Positions 53,306 through 61,665 are shown, counted from the stretch's first letter. The stretch: 64,000 nucleotides of DNA from Pseudomonas gingeri (GCF_013385635.1 NZ_JACAPR010000022.1:46333-110332), one strand, 5' to 3'. Notes: a model not told the origin generated them from the letters alone. Translations and numbers: made by a program.

Positions 53306-54172
53306 CTACTCATGCGGTTGCACCTGCACTGACAGCAGCGGGTCCTCCCCGCTGTTGTCGCGCTTGAGCCATTCGGCGGGTGGCGCGCCGACCACGCTGA
53401 CAAAGGTCCTGGAGAACGAGGCTTGCGAGCTGTAGCCGACCGACGCGGCGATCACCTTGATCTGCACCCCTTCGCGCAGCAGTTCCTGGGCGACCTTCAT
53501 CCGCCAGGCGGTGACATAACCCATTGGCGAGACGCCCATGATCCGGGTGAAGCACGCCGAGAATTTCGACCGCGACATATTCGCCAGCGCCGCCAGTTGC
53601 CCGACGGTCCAGGGCGCTTCGGGTTCCTGGTGAATCCGATTGAACACCGCGCCAAGACGCCCATCCTGCAGGGCATAGAGCAAGCCGCTGGAAATCTTCT
53701 GCTCCTTGACCGCTCGCCGCACCAACAACACGAAAATGAATTCGAGCAACAGATTGAGGGCCTTGGTCCTGCCAGGGGCCTGTTCCTCGAATTCGCCGAG
53801 CAGCGTAGCGATCACCGGAGCCAGGTTTTCCAGGCCGCTGATGGGAAATACCAGCGTTTCCTTGAGCCCGAGCGGGAAGGGCTGCAACGAATTGCGCCCG
53901 AACCGGAACGAGGCGCAGATCAACTCCGCCCCCTGCGCCGAGCTTGAGCGCAACTGGTAACGGCAACTGCTCGGACAGAACAGCACGCTGGGCTCGGTAA
54001 TCGATAGCTTCGGCAGCCCGGGCTGCACCAGGTCGATATGGCCCTTGCTGATGACATGGATAAACGCCATGCCCGGCGGCTTGTCGAGCACCAGGGTGCC
54101 ATCCACCTGTCCGGAAAAGAACAGCCGGCCCTGGAGGTGCGTGCGCTCGAAGAACTCGGAGAGGATATCCAT
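53306..54172 (-). CDS. AraC-family regulator with N-terminal cupin-type domain
   Basis: 288 residues from ATG 54172 (MDILSEFFERTHLQGRLFF is the usual start for this subgroup); a GTG at 54202 is in frame but poorly placed. Residues 1-175 form a cupin_6-like sensor domain; the last 100 residues hold two helix-turn-helix units (WTVGQLAALANMSRSKFSACF and IKVIAASVGYSSQASFSRTF). It is convergent with the DJ-1 gene (7 bases) and divergent from the cysteine hydrolase gene, so it may control either. Confidence 0.92.
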   Translation of the reverse strand: MDILSEFFERTHLQGRLFFSGQVDGTLVLDKPPGMAFIHVISKGHIDLVQPGLPKLSITEPSVLFCPSSCRYQLRSSSAQGAELICASFRFGRNSLQPFPLGLKETLVFPISGLENLAPVIATLLGEFEEQAPGRTKALNLLLEFIFVLLVRRAVKEQKISSGLLYALQDGRLGAVFNRIHQEPEAPWTVGQLAALANMSRSKFSACFTRIMGVSPMGYVTAWRMKVAQELLREGVQIKVIAASVGYSSQASFSRTFVSVVGAPPAEWLKRDNSGEDPLLSVQVQPHE

Positions 54173-54325
54173 GATGGAGACGACCGGGTAAAGACTCTGC
54201 ACGTCCTGGCAAAAGCCCGGGCATGCGCGGCCATAGGATGAAGTTCTCGCCGCTGGCAGACAGCCACCCTAACGGATGCCACGGCGCGACGAGTAAATCC
54301 CTATAGTCGAACGGAGTCCAGCGCC

Positions 54326-55057
54326 ATGAACAACCCTTCAGCCCAGAGCACCTCACCGTATGCCGACCCGACCGACCCGGCCTTGCCCGATCCCGGCATG
54401 CGGCTCGACCTTCGCCGCGCGGCCCTGGTGGTCATCGATCCGCAGATCGATTTCCTCAGCCCCGAAGGCGTCAGCTGGCCGGTGTTCGGCAAGAGCATTG
54501 TCGAGCACGACACCGTCAAGCATATCGGCCAGTTGTTCGGCGCGGCCAAGGCTGCCGGCATCACCGTTGCCGTATCCCCGCACTATTACTATCCGTGCGA
54601 CCACGACTGGCATTTCGGCGGGCCGCTGGAAAAGGTCATGCACAGCATCGGCATGTTCGACCGCAAGGGACCGCTGACACTCGACGGCTTCGAGAACTCC
54701 GGTGCCGACTTCATGCCCGAGTACAAGCCCTACATTCTCGACGGCAAGACCCTTATCGCTTCACCGCATAAAGTCTACGGCCCGGAAACCAACGACCTGG
54801 CACTGCAACTGCGCAAGCATGGCGTCTCGCAGGTCATCCTGGCCGGCATGGCGGCGAACCTGTGCGTTGAATCGCACCTGCGGGAACTGCTCGAACTCGG
54901 TTTCGAAGTGGCCGTGGTCCGTGACGCCACCGCCGGACCGACCACACCGGAAGGCGATGGCTACCTGGCGGCATTGATCAACTACCGGTATATCGCCAAT
55001 GCCCTGTGGAGCACGGAGCAGGCGCTTGGGTATCTGCGGGGAAGCCGTTTGGAGTGA
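54326..55057 (+). CDS. Isochorismatase-like cysteine hydrolase
   Basis: 243 residues, GGAG eight bases before ATG 54326. The family triad is visible: Asp in VVIDPQIDF, Lys in SPHKVYGPE, Cys in AANLCVESH, with a cis-peptide region (AGMAANLCV). Such enzymes hydrolyse amides, ureas or nicotinamide-like compounds; true isochorismate lyase function is not implied. It is divergent from the AraC regulator and is probably its target. The substrate is unknown. Confidence 0.92.
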   Translation: MNNPSAQSTSPYADPTDPALPDPGMRLDLRRAALVVIDPQIDFLSPEGVSWPVFGKSIVEHDTVKHIGQLFGAAKAAGITVAVSPHYYYPCDHDWHFGGPLEKVMHSIGMFDRKGPLTLDGFENSGADFMPEYKPYILDGKTLIASPHKVYGPETNDLALQLRKHGVSQVILAGMAANLCVESHLRELLELGFEVAVVRDATAGPTTPEGDGYLAALINYRYIANALWSTEQALGYLRGSRLE

Positions 55058-55093
55058 GGTAGGCGAAACGGTGGGTTCGACGCCATCAGCCCG

Positions 55094-55327
55094 TCATCTG
55101 ACGGGATGCTGCGCGGCATTGCATACGCTCAGAAAGGCACTGCCCATCGCCGTCATTCGCACATCGCTGTAGGCCAACTGCTGAGTTCCCACATGGGCTA
55201 CGGCTTGTGCGTAGTCGAAGCTGATCAACTGTTCCAGCGTATCGACTTCGGCGGGTTCCCTGATCTCGTTTTTGCCCTGGGCGATTTCATTCAGGAGACT
55301 GCAGAAAGCGGTGTCTTGTTTGCTCAC
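55094..55327 (-). CDS. Small conserved-looking hypothetical protein
   Basis: 77 residues from GTG 55327, where GGAAGAGG sits seven bases upstream; a TTG two codons earlier is too close to that site. The sequence is soluble, starts VSKQDTAFCSLLNE and includes DTLEQLISFDYAQAVAHV. I do not recognise a family with confidence; size and helical pattern recall the many small pseudomonad proteins of the DUF3077 type, but the match is not clear. It is convergent with the hydrolase gene. Confidence 0.55.
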   Translation of the reverse strand: MSKQDTAFCSLLNEIAQGKNEIREPAEVDTLEQLISFDYAQAVAHVGTQQLAYSDVRMTAMGSAFLSVCNAAQHPVR

Positions 55328-55526
55328 GGTCAAGCCTCTTCCCGGTTGTATTACGCTGAGCCACGCCTGCGCGCCGGCTTCCCTGGAGAGAGGTTAGACA
55401 GGCTCCCGCGAACGTGCCAGCAGGGTCCTGGAAAGCATCACTCCTGGTGATAGCGCCCGATAACGCCGCCCTCGGCCAGACGGGTATAGGCTGAGCCTCC
55501 AATGACCGTCCATTGATGAGCACTCT

Positions 55527-55815
55527 ATGCCACTGATTGCGTATGAAGATCTTCAGGCTCAAGACATCCCCACCTGCCTCGGTCGCTTGCGGGTACGCAG
55601 TGTCGGGCAGGGCGAGGCGATCGTGTTCTGGTCCAGCCTGCTGATGAGCGGCCGTCAGCGAAACCCGAGCCATGGCACAAGCCATTCCGGGCGCTGAATT
55701 TGTCGTGATTGAACGAACCGCGCACCTGGCGGCGCTGGAGAATCCGACGGAGGTCAATCCGCTGATCGATCGATTCCTGAAGGGCGCCAAACTCGCAGCA
55801 GGAATGCCCGGCTGA
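55527..55815 (+). pseudogene. Collapsed alpha/beta-hydrolase pseudogene
   Basis: The first frame (from ATG 55527) reads like the N-terminus of an alpha/beta-hydrolase: RVRSVGQGEAIVFWSSLLM, corresponding to the G-x-G-x-x-VFWPSLLM strand before the oxyanion hole. About 130 bases in, a second frame (from 55667) reads as the C-terminus of such an enzyme: AIPGAEFVVIERTAHLAAL with the catalytic His, then ENPTEVNPLIDRFL. The nucleophile elbow and core, some 180 residues, are missing and the two ends are out of frame, so it cannot make a functional enzyme. Confidence 0.75.
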
Positions 55816-55869
55816 CGAACAGGGGGGCGGACCGGCGATAGCGCAGCCGTGTCCGCCGGGTGCAACGCT

Positions 55870-56079
55870 TTAGACGACTTCGTCGATCAGCGAGGTTTTT
55901 TTCGGGGTTTCCACTACCGGTGGAGTCACCGGATTCTTCAATTGGTCCCGCAGCTTTTGCAGTGCTTCTTTCTGGGCATCGGTCAAAGGTGGCGGCGGGG
56001 TGCTGGAAGGGGGGAGCGTAATCGGCGACCGATTGCCGTCAGTGTTCAGGATGGGCAGGGGGCTGTTGGTGATTTGCAT
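55870..56079 (-). CDS. Small proline-rich hypothetical protein
   Basis: 69 residues from ATG 56079, with GGAAG seven bases upstream. It reads MQITNSPLPILNTDGNR, then a Pro/Ser/Thr-rich stretch (LPPSSTPPPPLTDAQKEAL), a short amphipathic helix (QKLRDQLKNP) and a Pro-rich end. No membrane segment, signal or Cys. Codon use looks like its neighbours. Function unknown. Confidence 0.6.
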   Translation of the reverse strand: MQITNSPLPILNTDGNRSPITLPPSSTPPPPLTDAQKEALQKLRDQLKNPVTPPVVETPKKTSLIDEVV

Positions 56080-56176
56080 GTCACTGCTTCCGTGAGTGAG
56101 GGTTGAATCCAGGCTATCGACTGTTTTCCGGCGAGCTTTAGAGCTTATGCTCCAATCCGTTGAAGACAGCGCCCAA

Positions 56177-56731
56177 TCAACTGAGCGCCGTACGGACCTC
56201 ACGCAGGATTTCTTCGGCCAGCTCCGGATCGTCTACCGCACGGGCCAGGATGATGGCCCCCACCATGCTGGAAACCTGGTGAATGGCCTGGCGACGGGCG
56301 TGGCGCTTTTTCGCCTTGGCGAAGGGCAGCGTCATACTCTCGAGAACACGCTTGATATGGCGAGTGAAGGTAGGGCGAACCAACGGCTCTTTGGCAATTT
56401 CCGATCCCAGAGCGGCCATCAGGCAGCCATTGCCCATGTCGTCACGATGCGCCTCGCTCAGATACTCCCGGATGTAATGCTGCATAAGCTCAGTCGACTC
56501 TTGCGCTGCTTGCAGCGGGGCAAGGGTTCTGGCTGAGGCGTCACACAAACTCTTCGCGATCAGGTCGTCCTTTGACTCGAAGTGGTTATAGAACGCGCCA
56601 TGGGTCAGCCCCGTGGCCTTCATGATTTCACTGAGGCTGACACCAGAAAACCCCCGTTCGCGAAACAGGATCGATGCCTGCTGCAAAATCCTCCGGTGCT
56701 TTTCTGCTGTTTCTTCAGCGGGGTAGCGCAT
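56177..56731 (-). CDS. TetR/AcrR-family regulator 1
   Basis: 184 residues from ATG 56731 (MRYPAEETAEKHRRI). The N-terminal domain is typical TetR: ILQQASILFRERGFSGVSLSEIMKATGLTHGAFYNHFESKDDLI. The C-terminal ligand domain is of the AefR/NemR-like type. A palindrome GCATGA-N6-TCATGC lies at 56797-56814, upstream of this gene, and variants lie upstream of the neighbouring NmrA gene. It therefore probably represses itself and that oxidoreductase. Confidence 0.92.
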   Translation of the reverse strand: MRYPAEETAEKHRRILQQASILFRERGFSGVSLSEIMKATGLTHGAFYNHFESKDDLIAKSLCDASARTLAPLQAAQESTELMQHYIREYLSEAHRDDMGNGCLMAALGSEIAKEPLVRPTFTRHIKRVLESMTLPFAKAKKRHARRQAIHQVSSMVGAIILARAVDDPELAEEILREVRTALS

Positions 56732-56796
56732 GGTGGTCCCGTAGATCCAATAAAGACTGAAGGGAAGAGTGTACCCATCGGGATGAGTCAGCGGAA

Positions 56797-56814
56797 GCAT
56801 GACGACCATCATGC
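56797..56814. promoter_or_regulatory. TetR-1 operator candidate
   Basis: GCATGA (56797-56802), six bases, TCATGC (56809-56814): a perfect six-base inverted repeat upstream of the TetR-1 start. The same arms and spacing recur at 57830-57847 upstream of the NmrA-like gene. Confidence 0.7.
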
Positions 56815-56882
56815 CAGAGTCCATGAGCATGTCGGGCTGGAACAGCCGGATGGCCGTCCCAGCCCGATTTCCGGTGTCGGTG

Positions 56883-57746
56883 TCAGCTCAACACATCACG
56901 ATGTTCCGCGATGAATTCAGCAGGGGTCTGCAGGGGACCACCGATGATCTGCGTGCCGATGTCATCCAGGCCTTCCAGACGTTTTTCCTGCTGGTCGACT
57001 TTCACCGCGGTGAAGTGGGTCACGTAGGCCGGATCGGTGTCCAGGCCCAGGGTTTTGACAAACTCTTGCGGTGAAACCTGCTGGAAACGCACCTCTTTAC
57101 CCAGGGTGTCCGCCAGGACGCCGGCCAGTTCCTTATGGCTGTACTCGATGGGCCCGTTCAGCACGTAGGCCTTGTTCGCATGAGGCTCGGGATTGGTCAG
57201 GACGCCGGCAATGATTTTGGCGATATCGCGAGTGGCGATAGGCGCAAAGCGGCTGTCCGCGTCGAACGGTGTCAGGTACACGCCGGCGCGGATCAGTGGC
57301 GCAATGTAGAGCATCCACTGGGCAAAAAAGGTGACACGCAGGTGGGTGGTCGGCACGCCGGACCAACTGAAGACCTGCTCCGACAGCCAGTGATTGAGGG
57401 TCGTCTGGCTGCGGGCATCAGGGCGCGATTGCTTGTGGGACATGTTGGCGATGATCTTCACGCCTTCTTCCTTCGCTGCTTGGGCGAAGATGGCAGCCGC
57501 TTCCACCAGGCCATTGCCCAGGGGGTAGACGAAGTAGGCACCGTCGACACCTTTCATGGCCGGGCGCAGTTCCTTCAGCTTCAGCGCATCGCCAACAAAG
57601 ATGGTTGCACCCAGATCCCTCAGTTTCTGCGAGCGCTCATCTTCACGATGAACAAAGGCATTCACGCGATGGCCATTTTCAAGCAGATATTTGACCGTGG
57701 GAGCACCGGTGGCGCCGGTGGCACCTGTTACCAGATAGGTGTTCAT
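56883..57746 (-). CDS. NmrA-like NAD(P)-binding oxidoreductase
   Basis: 287 residues from ATG 57746 (AGGAGA six bases upstream; the frame to 57764 lacks one). The Rossmann motif is YLVTGATGATGAPTVKYLL, with VHREDERSQKL after strand 2, where an Arg could bind NADP phosphate. There is no clear YxxxK, as usual in atypical SDR/NmrA proteins. It resembles QorB/azoreductase-like enzymes or redox sensors. It lies on the same strand as TetR-1, 151 bases upstream of that regulator, and its own upstream region carries three TetR-type palindromes. Confidence 0.92.
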   Translation of the reverse strand: MNTYLVTGATGATGAPTVKYLLENGHRVNAFVHREDERSQKLRDLGATIFVGDALKLKELRPAMKGVDGAYFVYPLGNGLVEAAAIFAQAAKEEGVKIIANMSHKQSRPDARSQTTLNHWLSEQVFSWSGVPTTHLRVTFFAQWMLYIAPLIRAGVYLTPFDADSRFAPIATRDIAKIIAGVLTNPEPHANKAYVLNGPIEYSHKELAGVLADTLGKEVRFQQVSPQEFVKTLGLDTDPAYVTHFTAVKVDQQEKRLEGLDDIGTQIIGGPLQTPAEFIAEHRDVLS

Positions 57747-57798
57747 GAGTTTCTCCTGAAGCATCAGACAAAAGGGGGCGGAAATCTGTCAACGCATC

Positions 57799-57878
57799 CA
57801 TGATGGCCATCATGTTATGTAGCGATGAAGCATGACGATCATCATGCTTCGAGACAAAGCATGATGAGCATCATGTTT
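57799..57878. promoter_or_regulatory. Cluster of three palindromes upstream of the NmrA-like gene
   Basis: Three related palindromes follow one another: CATGATGGCCATCATG (57799-57814, perfect), AAGCATGA-N6-TCATGCTT (57828-57849, perfect eight-base arms) and AAGCATGATG-AG-CATCATGTTT (57857-57878, one mismatch). The middle one matches the site upstream of TetR-1. Several sites in 80 bases suggest cooperative repression. Confidence 0.7.
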
Positions 57879-57941
57879 GATGTCAATCCCTCGATGCGAA
57901 CAGTCCTGGGCCAGCCCCAAATGCGCAGGGTTGACTACCAG

Positions 57942-57957
57942 CCTACTAGAAGGTAGG
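57942..57957. promoter_or_regulatory. TetR-2 operator candidate in its own promoter
   Basis: CCTAC (57942-57946), six bases, GTAGG (57953-57957), ending eight bases before the TetR-2 start codon. The arms CCTAC/GTAGG recur at 58601-58620 and 58720-58737. Confidence 0.65.
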
Positions 57958-57965
57958 TTTGCGGA

Positions 57966-58550
57966 ATGAACAATCGATCCAGCACCTATCATGAAATCCT
58001 CCACTGCGCCCGGACGCTGATCATTACCGGCGGCTACAGTGGTTTCAGCTACGCGGACATCTCCGAATCCGTGGGAATCCGCAAGGCCAGCATCCACCAT
58101 CATTTCGCCACGAAAGTGGACCTGGTCCTCGCGCTGGTGGCGCAGTATCGCGAAGAGGCCGAAGCCGGCATCGCCGCGCTGGAACGGCATTTCCCCAATC
58201 CCGTGGACCAGCTGCGTGCCTATAACGACTATTGGCTGGGCTGCATCGACGATGCGGCGAAGGGCTTTTGCGTGTGCGCCTTGCTGGCAAGCCAGATGCC
58301 GGTCCTGCCCCAGGAAGTGGCACTGGCGGTGAGGGCTCATTTTCGCTCGCTTTCTGCCTGGCTGACGTCCGTCATGGAGCGCGGAGCCAAGCAGGGCACC
58401 CTGGCGCTGTCCTGCGACGCCCGCGCCGAAGCCGAGACCTTCATGGCCACGGTGCATGGCGCCATGCTGTCCGCTCGTGCCTATGGCGATCCCAAGATGT
58501 TCGGGGCAATCACCCGACCACTTATCGAAAGGCTGGTCATCACGCAGTAA
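57966..58550 (+). CDS. TetR/AcrR-family regulator 2
   Basis: 194 residues. N-terminal DNA-binding domain STYHEILHCARTLIITGGYSGFSYADISESVGIRKASIHHHFATKVDLV is typical TetR, close to AcuR/RutR-like and 'YxxHHF' groups; the ligand domain holds two Cys (GFCVCALL near residues 101-105) that might sense thiol-reactive agents, which is a guess. CCTAC-type palindromes flank the gene on both sides, so it likely represses itself and the membrane protein gene downstream. Confidence 0.92.
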   Translation: MNNRSSTYHEILHCARTLIITGGYSGFSYADISESVGIRKASIHHHFATKVDLVLALVAQYREEAEAGIAALERHFPNPVDQLRAYNDYWLGCIDDAAKGFCVCALLASQMPVLPQEVALAVRAHFRSLSAWLTSVMERGAKQGTLALSCDARAEAETFMATVHGAMLSARAYGDPKMFGAITRPLIERLVITQ

Positions 58551-58600
58551 AGAGGAGGGCGCCGGGCATCGTCCGTTCGTCCACTGATGGCTTGCAAAGA

Positions 58601-58620
58601 AACCTACCAACTAGTAGGTT
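58601..58620. promoter_or_regulatory. TetR-2 operator candidate, second copy
   Basis: AACCTAC (58601-58607), six bases, GTAGGTT (58614-58620): perfect seven-base arms, the same core as the site in the TetR-2 promoter, 50 bases after the TetR-2 stop. Confidence 0.6.
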
Positions 58621-58719
58621 GTTTTAGATGGAGAGGCACAGCGTCCAACAGGCCGGCGTCTCCGAACCGACCGTTCCATGATGAGAGCCGTACGCGGCAA
58701 AAATTTTTCACCGAACAAC

Positions 58720-58737
58720 CTACCAACTAGTTGGTAG
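58720..58737. promoter_or_regulatory. TetR-2 operator candidate, third copy
   Basis: CTACCAACTAGTTGGTAG is an 18-base perfect palindrome 63 bases upstream of the membrane protein gene. It shares CTACCAACTAG with the site at 58601-58620. Confidence 0.7.
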
Positions 58738-58800
58738 TCAACTTAAGCAACGGATTTCGCCATCAGCGCGGTCCGAGTATTCAGAAGGAGTCAATGTCCC

Positions 58801-59304
58801 ATGCCTCATCCCATTTCTGTGCTGGGCGCCTGCCATACCGCCATCAGTCTGGTGCCATTGGTCGCGGGGCTCTACAGCTATGTCCGCTACCAGAAAATCG
58901 AACCCTCCACCCGCTCCGCCAAGGTGTACCTCATTGGCCTGGCCGTGTCGGTAGTGACATCGTTCGGCCTATCCAGCACCGGCGGCTTCAATGCCGGCCA
59001 TGCCCTGGGCATCCTGGCGCTGCTGGCGATATCCGGTGCCCTGGTGATTCCACGGATACGCCTGCTGGGACGTGCGCGACCCTATCTGTCGCAGTTTGGG
59101 TTCACGTTCAGCTTCTTTCTGCTGTTGGTCCCGGGAATCAATGAGACGCTGACCCGCTTGCCTGCCGCTCACCCGCTGGCGGATGGCCCTCAATCCCCCC
59201 TGGTGCAGGGCGCATTGGCGGCGTGGCTGGGCATTTTTGTCGTGGGTGCCGCGCTGCAGTTCTGGTGGATTCGTTCCCAGCGCGGGAAGATGCAGGCGGC
59301 CTGA
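58801..59304 (+). CDS. Four-helix integral membrane protein, TetR-2 target candidate
   Basis: 167 residues with about four hydrophobic segments (near 8-25, 43-62, 68-85 and 97-112, plus a C-terminal one near 138-158) and a Lys/Arg-rich end. Several His residues lie at segment edges (CHTAIS, NAGHALG), which recalls small haem- or quinone-associated DUF2306-like proteins, but I cannot name a family. AAGGAG precedes the ATG by ten bases. It sits behind two TetR-2-type palindromes and is followed by a terminator-like stem. Confidence 0.8.
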   Translation: MPHPISVLGACHTAISLVPLVAGLYSYVRYQKIEPSTRSAKVYLIGLAVSVVTSFGLSSTGGFNAGHALGILALLAISGALVIPRIRLLGRARPYLSQFGFTFSFFLLLVPGINETLTRLPAAHPLADGPQSPLVQGALAAWLGIFVVGAALQFWWIRSQRGKMQAA

Positions 59305-59315
59305 GGTGGGCGAGG

Positions 59316-59340
59316 GCGGCGGTGTTCGTCACACCGCCGC
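59316..59340 (+). terminator. Strong stem after the membrane protein gene
   Basis: GCGGCGGTGT (59316-59325) and ACACCGCCGC (59331-59340) pair perfectly around a five-base loop, 12 bases after the stop codon. Only AGTTT follows, so the T-tract is weak, but placement suits termination. Confidence 0.6.
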
Positions 59341-59535
59341 AGTTTCACGCGCCTGATGGGGGCGGTGACCCGATGGCTGGATATTGGGCCCCAAGGCCCA
59401 TGTAATTTTTGAAATCTCCTCCGCCAGGGTATTGGGCAGTTCCACCCAATCGAAGGCATCCCGCAAGCCGGGTGGGGGTTTGCTGACTCCGCCCAAGAGA
59501 GTCGTCAGAAAGTAATTGCCTGGCAGGCCCTGGAC

Positions 59536-59967
59536 TCAGAAACGGAAAGCCTGTCGACCAATCAGCTTCCACTCACCGTGCTGTTTTTTCCAGATCTGGA
59601 AGTTTTCGATTTCGGTGGGCACCAGTACACCGCTGTTGATGGCCTGAGCCGAGAAATGGTTGCGCACCAGGGCCACGTCACCATTCATGGTGATGGTCTG
59701 GTTGAGCATCTTCAGTTCCTTGAAACCGCTTCTGCCGGTTTCGATGTCGGCGATAAATTCCTGCTTATCCTGGATCTTTCCGCTGGAGTGTCCATAGGTC
59801 AGCTTGTCATCCGCCAGCGCCTGCAGCTTGGGAATGTCCTTGTGCCACATGGCCTGGGTCAACTGGTCCACGGCTGCCGCTACATCTTTTTCGCCTGGCG
59901 CCGATGCGGCCGCTGCGTAACCGCTCAAGAGACACAAAAAACCAATAACCAGCTTGACGTTCTTCAT
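59536..59967 (-). CDS. Secreted SnoaL/DUF4440-like (NTF2-fold) protein
   Basis: 143 residues from ATG 59967, with AAGGA six bases upstream; an adjacent ATG at 59970 is too close to the site. The N-terminus MKNVKLVIGFLCLLSGYAAA is a signal peptide, so the protein is periplasmic. The mature part (AVDQLTQAMWHKDIPKLQALADDKLTYGHSSG, then NFQIWKKQHGEWKLIGRQA) is a SnoaL-like cone-barrel fold commonly annotated as nuclear transport factor 2 family. It is divergent from the ExuT-like gene and shares its promoter region, so it may bind or act on the same sugar-acid-related compound. Confidence 0.9.
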   Translation of the reverse strand: MKNVKLVIGFLCLLSGYAAAASAPGEKDVAAAVDQLTQAMWHKDIPKLQALADDKLTYGHSSGKIQDKQEFIADIETGRSGFKELKMLNQTITMNGDVALVRNHFSAQAINSGVLVPTEIENFQIWKKQHGEWKLIGRQAFRF

Positions 59968-60031
59968 CATGTTTCCTTGTTGTTGTGGGTGTTCGGATAG
60001 GAGGAAGGGCTGGACACCGAAGCGTCGTAGG

Positions 60032-60045
60032 TTGTCGTACAACAA
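60032..60045. promoter_or_regulatory. GntR-type operator candidate (left)
   Basis: TTGTCGTACAACAA is a 14-base palindrome with one mismatched pair, 65 bases upstream of the SnoaL-like gene and in the region shared with the transporter. TTGTNGTACAACAA-like sites are typical of FadR-subfamily GntR regulators of hexuronate and aldarate genes. Confidence 0.55.
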
Positions 60046-60203
60046 TTTGGCGATTATCAAAACATCCTCCGACCCTTGTCAACACTCGGAAACGCAAAAG
60101 CTGCTGGCCTGCAAAGGCGATTCAGAGTCTTCAGGAGGTTGAGCCGAGGGCCGTACGAGGACCGCATTTTTTGTCGGCCATCACAAATGCAGCCTCTTTT
60201 GAT

Positions 60204-60225
60204 TTGTTGTACGATGACGTATAAG
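60204..60225 (+). promoter_or_regulatory. Promoter and operator half-site of the ExuT-like gene
   Basis: TTGTTGTAC (60204-60212) repeats the left half of the operator at 60032-60045 and abuts a -10-like TATAAG (60220-60225), 37 bases before the start codon. A regulator bound here would block the promoter. No GntR gene is in the window. Confidence 0.45.
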
Positions 60226-60261
60226 TAATGATTCCAAACCCAAAAATAATAAAGTGACGCC

Positions 60262-61665
60262 ATGAATCTGAACGAACCCATCAACGCGCAACGCGTCAGC
60301 CAGACCGTCGGCAGATACCGCTGGACCATCTGCGCCCTGTTGTTCTTTGCCACCACCATCAATTACCTCGACCGCCAGGTGCTGAGCCTGCTGGCACCGG
60401 ACCTGTCCAGGCAATTCGGCTGGAGCAATACCGACTACGCCAATATCGCCGCTGTCTTCCAGTTCGTGTACGCGATTTCCATGCTGTTCGCCGGTCGTGT
60501 GGTCGACAAGATCGGCTCCAAGGCAGGTTTCATCGTGGCGATTTGCATCTGGTCGAGCGGGGCGGTGATGCATGCCGTTTCCGTACCGGTGGGTGAGGGG
60601 ATCGCCGCTGTCTGTACCGCGTTCGGTGTGGCCGCCATCCCGGTCTCGATCGCCGGCTTCATGCTGGCGCGCGCTGTACTGGCGATCGGCGAATCGGGCA
60701 ATTTCCCGACCGCGATCAAGGTCACCGCCGAATACTTCCCGAAGAAAGAGCGCTCCCTGGCCACCGGGATCTTCAACTCCGGCGCCAATATCGGCGCGAT
60801 CCTGGCGCCGATCTGCGTGCCCCTGATCGCCGGCCTGTGGGGTTGGGAAGCCGCCTTTATCGTGATCGGCATGCTGGGCTTCATCTGGATGGCCTTCTGG
60901 ATCGCGCTGTACAAGAAACCGGAGCTGCAAAAACGCCTGTCCGCAGAGGAGCTGAGCTACATCCGCATGGATCAGGAGGTGCCGCTGGTTGCCAGCGCAC
61001 AACCATCGGCGCCCGTCGGCAAGGTCTCGTGGTTCCAGTTGCTGAAGTACCGCCAGACCTGGGCGTTCGCCTTTGGCAAATTCATGACCGATGGCGTGTG
61101 GTGGTTTTTCCTGTTCTGGCTGCCGACCTACCTGTCGGAGCAATACGGCATGAAGGGCGCGGCCATTGTGATGCCGTTGACGGTGCTGTACAGCATGACC
61201 ATGGTGGGCAGTATTGGCGGTGGCTGGTTCCCCAGCTATTTCATGGCACGGGGCGATGCGCCTTATGACGGGCGGATGAAAGCCATGCTGGTGATCGCGC
61301 TCTTTCCGCTGGTGGTGCTGCTGGCGCAGCCGTTCGGCCACATCAGTTTCTGGGTGCCGGTGGTGCTGATCGGCATCGGCGCCTCGGCGCATCAGGCCTG
61401 GTCGGCGAATATCTTCACCACTGTCTCGGACATGTTTCCGAAAAAAGCCGTTGGCTCCGTGGTTGGCATCGGCGGCATGGCGGGGGGCTTTGGCGGGGTC
61501 GTGCTGACCAAGATCGGCGGCTGGGTGTTCGACCACTACAAGCTGGTTGGCGATATCCGCACCGGCTACATGATCATGTTTGCCGCCTGCGCACTGGCCT
61601 ACCTGGTGGCCTGGAGCGTGATGAAGACACTGGTGCCGCGGCACAAGGAAATCACCGACTTGTAG
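60262..61665 (+). CDS. MFS sugar-acid transporter of the ExuT/anion:cation symporter group
   Basis: 467 residues, twelve segments. The N-terminus CALLFFATTINYLDRQVLSLLAP is the ExuT/GudP signature (NYLDRQ), followed by FAGRVVDKIGSKAGF and the ARAVLAIGESGNFPTAIK block with conserved E, N and P of the anion:cation symporter family. The size is somewhat longer than E. coli ExuT (about 430-470). It probably imports hexuronate, galactonate or a related aldonate/aldarate with protons. It is divergent from the SnoaL-like gene with GntR-type sites between; no catabolic genes follow, so those lie elsewhere. Confidence 0.92.
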   Translation: MNLNEPINAQRVSQTVGRYRWTICALLFFATTINYLDRQVLSLLAPDLSRQFGWSNTDYANIAAVFQFVYAISMLFAGRVVDKIGSKAGFIVAICIWSSGAVMHAVSVPVGEGIAAVCTAFGVAAIPVSIAGFMLARAVLAIGESGNFPTAIKVTAEYFPKKERSLATGIFNSGANIGAILAPICVPLIAGLWGWEAAFIVIGMLGFIWMAFWIALYKKPELQKRLSAEELSYIRMDQEVPLVASAQPSAPVGKVSWFQLLKYRQTWAFAFGKFMTDGVWWFFLFWLPTYLSEQYGMKGAAIVMPLTVLYSMTMVGSIGGGWFPSYFMARGDAPYDGRMKAMLVIALFPLVVLLAQPFGHISFWVPVVLIGIGASAHQAWSANIFTTVSDMFPKKAVGSVVGIGGMAGGFGGVVLTKIGGWVFDHYKLVGDIRTGYMIMFAACALAYLVAWSVMKTLVPRHKEITDL

